Shown: positions 6,941-12,701 of the stretch, in pieces
Layout: the number at the start of each line of letters is the position of its first letter
Numbering within the stretch: position 1 is the first letter of the stretch
Assembly: GCA_042093455.1 (NCBI GenBank)
Contig: JBELEU010000046.1
Span: 1-12,701 of the forward strand
DNA length: 12,701 nucleotides
Source of the DNA: GCA-2723085 sp042093455
GTDB lineage: Bacteria; Bacteroidota; Bacteroidia; Flavobacteriales_D; Parvicellaceae
Direction: 5' to 3'
Made by a program: the position numbers and the translations under genes
The notes under the pieces: model-generated
Told to the model about the DNA's origin: nothing
Databases searched by the model: none
What the model saw: only the letters and a program-made list of their open reading frames with translations

Positions 6941-7330
6941 TCAGATAATTTAAAGAAAATCAATATTAACAACAAAAAATCAGAAAGTTTGGATTTAAAA
7001 AATTCCATTATTGAAGGGGTGTTAGACGGAAAGGCTAAAAACATTATTTGTTTAGACCTTAGAGAAGTTAATGGATCTGTTTCTGATTTTTTTATTATCT
7101 GTCAAGGTGACTCAGCAACACATATTGATGGAATAAATAGAGCTATCTACAAAAGATGCATAAGTGATCATAATGAAAAACCTTGGCACCAAGAAGGAAA
7201 AGGGAATTCTGAATGGGTTCTTCTGGACTATGTCAATGTTGTAGCACATATATTTCATAATGATGCACGAGAACACTACAACTTAGAAGGCTTATGGGCA
7301 GATGCTCCTTCTGAAGTAATTGAATCTTAA
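6938..7330 (+). CDS. rsfS: Ribosome silencing factor RsfS (RsfA/Iojap family)
   Basis: RsfS binds protein uL14 of the large ribosomal subunit and blocks subunit joining when nutrients are short. With the TTG at 6938 the protein has 130 residues. Family motifs are all visible: ICLDLREVNGSVSDFFIICQG (split over about 36-56), KPWHQEGKGNSEWVLLDY and EHYNLEGLWADA near the C-terminus. The start is unusual. An in-frame stop lies at 6929-6931 and there is no ATG codon anywhere in the frame, so TTG at 6938 is the best choice; later candidates (TTG at 6989, GTG at 7019) would cut close to or into the domain. The first 17 residues or so are Lys/Asn-rich and not conserved. ftsH follows after 9 bases. Confidence 0.9.
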   Translation: MSDNLKKININNKKSESLDLKNSIIEGVLDGKAKNIICLDLREVNGSVSDFFIICQGDSATHIDGINRAIYKRCISDHNEKPWHQEGKGNSEWVLLDYVNVVAHIFHNDAREHYNLEGLWADAPSEVIES

Positions 7331-7339
7331 AAAAAAAAC

Positions 7340-9334
7340 ATGGAACAAAAAGGAAAGAAAAACAACAAGAAAACAAAATTACCTAAGTTTAATTTTTATT
7401 GGATATATGGAATAGTTGCTGTTGTTTTAATCTCAATCAATTTATTTAATCCTTCAAATTCTGGAGTTATAAAAACCAACTATTCAGATTTCAAACAGTT
7501 CATTGAAAATAAGCAGGTTAAAGAGGTAATTGTTGTCAACAAAAAAGAAGCTAGAGTTTACATTTATCCAGAACAATTGAGTCAAACTCCTCATAACAAC
7601 AAGGGAATACCTCAGAAAAGCGTTTTTGGTGGTCCTAACAAAGGTCCTCACTATTATTTTAACATTCCTAACAACGAACAATTTGCCTCTTTCATTGAAG
7701 AATCAAATATTTCATATGACTACATAGAAGAAGATGACTTTGGTCGTGAGATTTTAGGCTGGGTTATTTTCTTTGGAATAATGATAGCTGTATGGTCATT
7801 CATCATGAAAAGAGTTGCTGGCGGAGGCGGAGGCGGTAGTGGTCAACTGTTTAATATTGGTAAATCCAAAGCTCAAATGTTTGGACAAGGAAAATCTACC
7901 AATGTTACATTTGATAATGTTGCAGGTCTTCAAGAAGCAAAGGAAGAAGTAAATGAAATAGTTGATTTTCTTAAAAACCCAGTAAAGTATACAACACTAG
8001 GAGCAAAAATCCCTAAAGGAGCACTGCTTGTAGGCCCTCCAGGAACAGGAAAAACCTTAATAGCTAAAGCTGTTGCAGGTGAAGCACAAGTTCCTTTTTT
8101 CTCATTATCAGGGTCTGATTTTGTTGAAATGTTTGTAGGAGTTGGTGCATCTAGAGTCAGAGACCTTTTCAAACAAGCAAAGGAAAAGTCTCCTTGTATT
8201 ATTTTTATTGATGAAATTGATGCAATCGGAAGAGCAAGAGGGAAAAATCCTAACATGGGATCTAACGATGAAAGAGAAAATACACTTAATCAACTTTTAA
8301 CAGAAATGGATGGTTTTGGCACCAATTCAGGTGTTATCATTTTGGCGGCTACTAACCGAGCAGACGTTCTTGATAGAGCTCTTATGAGAGCTGGAAGATT
8401 TGACCGACAAATTTATGTTGACATGCCTGATCTGAATGAACGAAAAGAAATTTTCGAAGTTCATCTAAAGCCTTTAAAACTAGATAAGAAAATTGATAGA
8501 GATTTCTTAGCACGTCAAACACCTGGATTTAGCGGAGCAGACATTGCAAACATTTGTAACGAAGCTGCACTAATTGCTGCCAGAAAGAAAAAGAAAAGTG
8601 TTCAAAAGCAAGACTTTTTAGATGCTGTTGATAGGATTATTGGTGGATTGGAAAAGAAAAATAAAATAATAACTCCTCAAGAAAAGAAAACAATTGCATA
8701 TCATGAAGCTGGTCACGCCACTGTAAGCTGGATGCTAGAACATGCTAATCCATTGGTTAAAGTAACGATTGTCCCTAGGGGAAGAAGCCTAGGCGCTGCA
8801 TGGTACCTACCTGAAGAAAGATCCATTAACACTACAGACCAAATTTTAGATGAAATGTGTGCTGCCCTTGGCGGTAGAGCAGCTGAATCAATCATTTTCA
8901 ATAAAATTTCTACTGGAGCATTAAGTGACTTAGAAAAAGTAACTAAACAAGCAATGGCGATGGTTACAATATATGGATTGGATGAAAAAATTGGTAATGT
9001 TTCATATTACGATTCAGGTAATCAAGGTTACGGATTTACAAAACCTTACTCTGAAGAGACAGCTAAAATAATTGATCAGGAAATTAAAATCATCACTGAC
9101 AATCAATACGATAGAGCAAAAGCAATTCTTAAAAAACACGAAGACAAACTTCACAAATTGGCTAATAAACTTCTTGAAACAGAAGTGATTTTTAAAGAAG
9201 ATTTGGAAGAGCTTTTTGGCAAAAGACCTTTTGACAAAGAAGTAAATGAAGTCAAAGAAAAAGATGAGAAAAAGGTAGAATCAAAAGAATCAGATAAATC
9301 AAAAATTGATGATTCTTCTAAAAAATCTGCCTAG
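7340..9334 (+). CDS. ftsH: ATP-dependent zinc metalloprotease FtsH
   Basis: FtsH is a hexameric inner-membrane AAA+ protease that extracts and degrades membrane proteins and short-lived regulators. The 664-residue protein has a Lys/Asn-rich start, transmembrane helix 1 (about 19-36), a periplasmic domain, helix 2 (about 138-156), and a run of six glycines (161-166) as linker. The AAA domain follows with Walker A GPPGTGKT (232-239), Walker B IIFIDEID (287-294) and the second region of homology ending in AGRFDRQ (351-357). The zinc site is HEAGH (455-459), and D530 in GALSDLEK is the probable third ligand. The C-terminus from about 632 is a highly charged Lys/Glu/Ser tail. All catalytic residues are present. 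It probably shares a transcript with rsfS; a 37-base gap separates it from cdsA. Confidence 0.98.
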   Translation: MEQKGKKNNKKTKLPKFNFYWIYGIVAVVLISINLFNPSNSGVIKTNYSDFKQFIENKQVKEVIVVNKKEARVYIYPEQLSQTPHNNKGIPQKSVFGGPNKGPHYYFNIPNNEQFASFIEESNISYDYIEEDDFGREILGWVIFFGIMIAVWSFIMKRVAGGGGGGSGQLFNIGKSKAQMFGQGKSTNVTFDNVAGLQEAKEEVNEIVDFLKNPVKYTTLGAKIPKGALLVGPPGTGKTLIAKAVAGEAQVPFFSLSGSDFVEMFVGVGASRVRDLFKQAKEKSPCIIFIDEIDAIGRARGKNPNMGSNDERENTLNQLLTEMDGFGTNSGVIILAATNRADVLDRALMRAGRFDRQIYVDMPDLNERKEIFEVHLKPLKLDKKIDRDFLARQTPGFSGADIANICNEAALIAARKKKKSVQKQDFLDAVDRIIGGLEKKNKIITPQEKKTIAYHEAGHATVSWMLEHANPLVKVTIVPRGRSLGAAWYLPEERSINTTDQILDEMCAALGGRAAESIIFNKISTGALSDLEKVTKQAMAMVTIYGLDEKIGNVSYYDSGNQGYGFTKPYSEETAKIIDQEIKIITDNQYDRAKAILKKHEDKLHKLANKLLETEVIFKEDLEELFGKRPFDKEVNEVKEKDEKKVESKESDKSKIDDSSKKSA

Positions 9335-9371
9335 CAAGTATTAGCATCTCTAAATTGCTTATATAAAAAAA

Positions 9372-10025
9372 ATGAACGAAATCATTAAAAGAGCAATTTT
9401 TGGTGGAATTTATGTAACAATTTTATGGGCATGTACAAGTTTATCGCCTATATCATTTGGTTTACTTTTCTTTTTACTTGAAATCGTTGCACTTTATGAA
9501 ATGTGGAAATTAAGAAAAGGGAAAAGTAAAATAATGGCTTTTGTGTATGTCATTTTACCTTTTACATTAATTCAACTCTTACCTTACTCAAACGGAAATA
9601 CATACAGCTTAGAATCATTTGATCCTTCGATTATATTATTACTTTTTATTTTAACATGGACATTTGACACCTTTGCCTTTCTAACAGGTATTAAATTGGG
9701 TAAAAACAAAATTCTTCCAAGTGTATCTCCAAAAAAATCGTGGGAGGGCTTTATAGGAGGGTTAATTTTTTGCACTATTGCTGGATGGATAGCCTATGAT
9801 TTTTTTAGTGACTTTTTTACTCTTGACATTAAAACAATAATTGTATTGAGCCTATCCCTTCCATTCACAGCAACGTTGGGAGATTTTATAGAATCTTATT
9901 ATAAACGAAAAGCTGAAGTAAAAGATTCTGGAAACATTATCCCCGGACATGGTGGCATTTTAGACAGAATGGATGCATTTATGGTAACTATTCCCGTTCT
10001 TTATATAATAATAAACATTATTTAG
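9372..10025 (+). CDS. cdsA: Phosphatidate cytidylyltransferase (CDP-diacylglycerol synthase)
   Basis: CdsA makes CDP-diacylglycerol from CTP and phosphatidate in the inner membrane, the branch point for phospholipid synthesis. The protein has 217 residues with about six or seven hydrophobic segments, for example 8-24, 27-42, 55-70, 85-107, 126-142, 154-171 and 203-217. The active-site elements SPKKSWEGF (119-127) and the CDS signature from SYYKRK to GHGGILDRMD (175-201, with K184-D185 and D198/D201) are intact. It is shorter than the 260-285 residues usual for the family, probably with fewer N-terminal helices; an earlier start is not obvious in the 37-base gap after ftsH. The psd ATG follows its TAG stop with no spacer, which suggests translational coupling of two steps of one pathway. 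Confidence 0.94.
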   Translation: MNEIIKRAIFGGIYVTILWACTSLSPISFGLLFFLLEIVALYEMWKLRKGKSKIMAFVYVILPFTLIQLLPYSNGNTYSLESFDPSIILLLFILTWTFDTFAFLTGIKLGKNKILPSVSPKKSWEGFIGGLIFCTIAGWIAYDFFSDFFTLDIKTIIVLSLSLPFTATLGDFIESYYKRKAEVKDSGNIIPGHGGILDRMDAFMVTIPVLYIIINII

Positions 10026-10685
10026 ATGAAAATTCATAGAGAAGGTTACCCAACGTTACTAATAGTACTAGTATTTATTACTAGTCTTAATTTATTACTA
10101 TTTTATCTCAATGTAAATAGTATTGTATTGACCTTACTCATCTTACTCTCTATTGGATTCTTCGTTTTTATTTTAAATTTCTTTAGAAATCCAATAAGAA
10201 ATGCAGTGATAAATGACAACCATGTAATAGCTCCAAGTGACGGTAAATTAGTAGTCATGGAAGAGGTTTTTGAAAATGAAGTTCTAAAAGAGAATTGTAT
10301 TCAACTAAGTATATTCATGTCTCCACTTAATGTTCACAAACAATGGTATCCAGTCAACGGAAAAGTTACTTATTCAAAGTATCATCCTGGAAAATACTTA
10401 GTTGCTTGGCACCCTAAATCAAGCACTGAAAACGAACGAACAACTATTGTAATTGATACCGATAACAATACTAAAATTCTTTACAGACAAATTGCTGGAG
10501 CAGTAGCAAGAAGAATTTGTAATTACGCTCAAGAAAATACGATAGTCAATCAAAGTAAAGAAGCTGGATTCATAAAATTTGGATCAAGAATCGATGTTTT
10601 CATTCCAAAAAGTGCAAAAATAAATGTTAAAATAGGTGATATAATTACAGGTTGCGAGACTGTTTTAGCTGATTTAAGTCCTTGA
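10026..10685 (+). CDS. psd: Phosphatidylserine decarboxylase proenzyme (short type)
   Basis: Psd decarboxylates phosphatidylserine to phosphatidylethanolamine at the inner membrane. It is made as a proenzyme that cuts itself to form a pyruvoyl group. The protein has 219 residues: two hydrophobic segments at about 10-30 and 32-53, then APSDGKLVV (69-77) with the probable catalytic Asp72, NVHKQWYP (102-109) with His104, and KFGSRIDVFIP (184-194). The expected self-cleavage is between Gly186 and Ser187, giving a large beta chain and a short alpha chain of about 33 residues. This matches the short Psd type found in Bacteroidota and many other bacteria, not the LGST type of E. coli. Phosphatidylserine synthase, the step between CdsA and Psd, is not in the window. 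Confidence 0.96.
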   Translation: MKIHREGYPTLLIVLVFITSLNLLLFYLNVNSIVLTLLILLSIGFFVFILNFFRNPIRNAVINDNHVIAPSDGKLVVMEEVFENEVLKENCIQLSIFMSPLNVHKQWYPVNGKVTYSKYHPGKYLVAWHPKSSTENERTTIVIDTDNNTKILYRQIAGAVARRICNYAQENTIVNQSKEAGFIKFGSRIDVFIPKSAKINVKIGDIITGCETVLADLSP

Positions 10686-10766
10686 AAATCACCTCATGAA
10701 ACTTTTTTATACCTAATTCGTAGTAAAGTTTAAACAGATTGTAAATTTTAGTTAAACAAAATTATT

Positions 10767-10774
10767 TATATTTA
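10767..10774 (+). promoter_or_regulatory. Possible -7 promoter motif for the small exported protein (TATATTTA)
   Basis: TATATTTA differs from TAnnTTTG at the last base and sits 19 bases before the ATG at 10794, so a leader of about 15 bases would result. A T-rich stretch with TTTTAG (10747-10752) lies upstream. The 108-base gap after psd is the longest in the window and otherwise shows nothing I can name; an 8-base palindrome GTTTAAAC is at 10728-10735. Confidence 0.3.
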
Positions 10775-10793
10775 CAGACGTTAAATTCATACA

Positions 10794-11033
10794 ATGAAAA
10801 AATTATTATTAGCTTTTTCACTTATTGCAGCTTTTGGCCTGGGTGTCACTGCAACAAGTATTGTGATTCCACCTAACAAATCCGTTGAAGTTCAAGAAGG
10901 TGATGAAAAAAAAGAGAAGAAGAAAAAAAAGAAGAAAAAAGGAACTGAATGTTGTACAAAAACTTCTTCTGATAATAAAACAAACAAACCATCTTGTTGC
11001 TCTAAAGAAAAAGCAAACTCTGATAAGAAATAG
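10794..11033 (+). CDS. Small exported Lys-rich, Cys-Cys-containing protein, function unknown
   Basis: The protein has 79 residues. An N-terminal signal peptide (MKKLLLAFSLIAAFGLGVTA, cleavage likely near residue 20) is followed by a short stretch and then a highly charged region with eight lysines in a row (42-49). Two Cys-Cys pairs follow, ECC (C53, C54) and SCC (C68, C69), in a Lys/Ser/Asn-rich tail. The mature part of about 59 residues is low complexity and probably unfolded on its own. I recognise no family; small exported proteins of this composition occur in Bacteroidota but have no known role to my knowledge. Paired cysteines could bind metal or form disulfides. The typical signal peptide, the promoter-like sequence upstream and the conserved-looking layout support it as a real gene. 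It ends 3 bases from the stop of the convergent dehydrogenase. Confidence 0.75.
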   Translation: MKKLLLAFSLIAAFGLGVTATSIVIPPNKSVEVQEGDEKKEKKKKKKKKGTECCTKTSSDNKTNKPSCCSKEKANSDKK

Positions 11034-11036
11034 CTA

Positions 11037-12194
11037 CTAAAAGAAAGTACTATTTGTTTCAACCATATTTCTTAATAAGACAGAAGCTCTATATCTATCT
11101 TCATGATAAGATTCATATAAGGCATCCAAGTCTTTAACACAATTTTCTACACCTATTTCATCCGCCCAAGCCAACAGACCTTTAGGGTAATTAACCCCTT
11201 TCTGCATGGCTAATTCTATGTCTTCTTTTGATGCAATATTTAGATAAAGTGCATCAGCAGCTTCATTAATAAGCATAACTAAAATTCTGTTAAAAAGCTT
11301 TTTCAATTCTTTTTTGGTAAGATCTGTTTGTTCCGTAGCTACTTTACCATCAACGTAGTCATAATATCCTTTACCAGACTTCCTTCCCAACCATCCAGCT
11401 TCAGCATATTGCTTTTGAGTAAAAGAAGGCTTATACCTTGGGTCAGAAAAGAAGGATTTAAACACAGATTCTGTTACTGCATAATTAACATCATTGCCTA
11501 TAAAATCCATTAACTCAAAAGGCCCCATTCTAAAGCCACCAATCTGTTTCATTGCAGCATCAATTGAACTAAAACTGGCAATGCCTTCGTCATACAATCT
11601 TAAAGCTTCTCCGTAAAAAGGTCTAGCTATTCTATTGACTATAAAACCGGGTGTATCTTTTGTTACAACATTGGTTTTCCCCCACCCTTTAATGATTTGA
11701 TTGACTTTTTCAAGAATGAACTTATCTGTCTGTAAAGCAGGTATAATTTCAACCAAAGGCATAAGAGGCGCAGGATTGAAAAAGTGAATTCCTAAAAATC
11801 TATTGGCTAGTTCACATGAGGAGGCTAGATTAGTAATGGATAAAGAAGATGTATTTGATGCAATAATACACTCCTTACTTACCACAGCTTCTAAATTTTT
11901 AAATACAGTTTTTTTAACAACCAAATCTTCAACAATTGCCTCAATGACTAAATCAGCATTCTTAAATTGATCCATTGAATTAATAAGCTTAATCTTAGAA
12001 ATTATCAAATTTGATTTTTCTAAAGTTATCTTACCTTTCTCAACAAGACGATTCAACACCTTTTTAAGTTTCAATAAAGCTTTTTGAGTAACATCGCTTG
12101 ACGAATCAAACAAAAGGACATCACAATCAGCTTGAGCAGCTACCTGTGCAATACCTGCACCCATTGAACCTGCACCAATAATTCCTACAACCAT
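11037..12194 (-). CDS. 3-hydroxyacyl-CoA dehydrogenase with duplicated C-terminal domain
   Basis: The enzyme oxidises 3-hydroxyacyl-CoA (for example 3-hydroxybutyryl-CoA) to the 3-oxo form with NAD, in beta-oxidation or related acyl-CoA degradation in the cytoplasm. The protein has 385 residues. The Rossmann NAD-binding motif is GAGSMG (7-12). The catalytic region has NTSSLSI (114-120), GIHFFNP with His137 (135-141), and VEII with Glu149, followed by TPGFIVNR (181-188). The first 3HCDH C-terminal domain covers about 182-280, and a second copy about 297-380 (NEAADALYLN, MQKGVNYPKGLLAW). Single-domain 3-hydroxybutyryl-CoA dehydrogenases have about 280 residues, so this is the two-domain form; activity is expected to lie in the first unit. 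It starts 30 bases after the NamZ-like gene and may share its transcript. Confidence 0.94.
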   Translation of the reverse strand: MVVGIIGAGSMGAGIAQVAAQADCDVLLFDSSSDVTQKALLKLKKVLNRLVEKGKITLEKSNLIISKIKLINSMDQFKNADLVIEAIVEDLVVKKTVFKNLEAVVSKECIIASNTSSLSITNLASSCELANRFLGIHFFNPAPLMPLVEIIPALQTDKFILEKVNQIIKGWGKTNVVTKDTPGFIVNRIARPFYGEALRLYDEGIASFSSIDAAMKQIGGFRMGPFELMDFIGNDVNYAVTESVFKSFFSDPRYKPSFTQKQYAEAGWLGRKSGKGYYDYVDGKVATEQTDLTKKELKKLFNRILVMLINEAADALYLNIASKEDIELAMQKGVNYPKGLLAWADEIGVENCVKDLDALYESYHEDRYRASVLLRNMVETNSTFF

Positions 12195-12224
12195 TTTGTT
12201 ATTTATGTTTTTTTACTATTAATT

Positions 12225-12701
12225 CTATTCAAAGTCCTTGTATAAAAGATACTTTTTTCTAATTCTTTTAAACTGTTGCAATTCATCTTGATATGACAAC
12301 TTTATCTCTCGTACTGATCGACCTTGCTCTATCATTTCTCGAACTATAAAATCTCCCGTTAATAAATTAAAAAATCCATTTTTTAGAAAGAAATATGGCT
12401 CTTGTTTTGAAGAATGAAAGGCATCTAATAACCAATGAAAATTTAGCTGAGGTGCTTTAAAGAATAATGTCGTATCAAAATCTCTTAAATCTTTACCAAA
12501 ACAATGGGCATTGATGTGCTTTGGATACTTAGCACCAAAAGAAGATTTGGGGGTAAATCTAAAAGTATCGTTTTTTAAATATGGGGCTCCATATACTTGG
12601 AAAGGGTAACCAGTCCCTCTGCCAACGCTTACACTTGTTCCTTCAAAAAAGCACAACGATGGATACAAATATACACTTGTCATGTTTGGAAGGTTTGGTG
12701 A
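12225..12701 (-). CDS. DUF1343 / NamZ-type exo-beta-N-acetylmuramidase, C-terminal part (5' end outside window)
   Basis: The frame is open to the right edge of the window and reads SPNLPN before the first visible Met, so the gene continues beyond it; 158 residues of a protein usually near 400 are seen. The motif YLYPSLCFFEGTSVSVGRGT (residues 11-30 of the visible part) followed by PFQVYGAP is characteristic of the DUF1343 family. Members such as NamZ release N-acetylmuramic acid from the non-reducing ends of peptidoglycan fragments (glycoside hydrolase family GH171). The visible C-terminal part includes FTPKSSFGAKYPKHINAHCFG and ends in a Lys/Arg-rich helix. A signal peptide, if any, is outside the window. 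The role would be cell-wall recycling or turnover. The dehydrogenase gene follows after 30 bases in the same direction, without a visible terminator. Confidence 0.88.
   Translation of the reverse strand, partial: SPNLPNMTSVYLYPSLCFFEGTSVSVGRGTGYPFQVYGAPYLKNDTFRFTPKSSFGAKYPKHINAHCFGKDLRDFDTTLFFKAPQLNFHWLLDAFHSSKQEPYFFLKNGFFNLLTGDFIVREMIEQGRSVREIKLSYQDELQQFKRIRKKYLLYKDFE

Noticed and set aside
7930..8293. Minus-strand open frames inside ftsH
   Set aside because: They mirror the conserved AAA domain of FtsH, overlap each other, and show no protein features of their own.
8773..8792. Paired CCTAGG palindromes in ftsH
   Set aside because: They are explained by the codons of a conserved FtsH segment (VPRGRSLG); no sign of a regulatory site.
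9333..9359. Inverted repeat AGCAA / TTGCT in the gap after ftsH as a terminator
   Set aside because: Five base pairs with a 17-base loop and no T-run are expected by chance in such AT-rich sequence.
10909..10940. A-rich polylysine codon run in the small exported gene as a programmed slippage site
   Set aside because: AAA and AAG codons are mixed, and the zero frame continues to conserved-looking Cys pairs, so no frameshift is needed.

Overview
The window is a gene-dense, clearly AT-rich stretch of chromosome from a member of the Bacteroidota, most probably the Flavobacteriales. Three things point there. The gene content includes a DUF3822 protein, a Nudix protein divergent to pyrE, a SRPBCC protein, and birA divergent to rsfS-ftsH. 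At least one start region carries the Bacteroidota promoter signature TAnnTTTG. Shine-Dalgarno-like sequences are largely absent before the starts. I cannot assign a genus. I see no rRNA, tRNA, CRISPR array, insertion sequence, phage gene or origin, and no gene-free stretch longer than about 110 bases.

Layout from left to right. (1) A tight plus-strand cluster at 1-4468: a membrane protein with a PDZ-like segment (cut by the left edge), a DUF3822 protein, rsmD (16S rRNA methyltransferase), coaD (coenzyme A synthesis) and an exported thioredoxin-fold protein. Neighbouring genes overlap or are 3 bases apart, and rsmD uses TTG as its start. (2) A minus-strand Nudix hydrolase at 4465-5076, sharing its stop region with the previous gene. 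Its start region nearly coincides with that of the divergent plus-strand pyrE, which is followed by a small SRPBCC protein. (3) birA on the minus strand, convergent with and overlapping the SRPBCC gene. (4) A plus-strand run rsfS - ftsH - cdsA - psd at 6938-10685: a ribosome-silencing factor, the membrane AAA protease, and two enzymes of phosphatidylethanolamine synthesis. (5) A small exported protein rich in lysine and paired cysteines at 10794-11033. (6) On the minus strand, the C-terminal part of a DUF1343/NamZ-type peptidoglycan glycosidase (cut by the right edge), followed by a two-domain 3-hydroxyacyl-CoA dehydrogenase.

Most of this is housekeeping: ribosome biogenesis, cofactors, pyrimidines, membrane lipids and membrane proteolysis. 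I do not see a defence system, a mobile element or a clearly new multi-gene machine. The features that deserve a second look are the nearly coincident Nudix/pyrE starts with a promoter motif lying on them (possible leaderless pyrE mRNA), the TlpA-like protein whose CxxC is replaced by SPES, rsfS with no in-frame ATG, the uncharacterised PDZ-like/DUF3822 pair, and the Lys/Cys-rich small exported protein.
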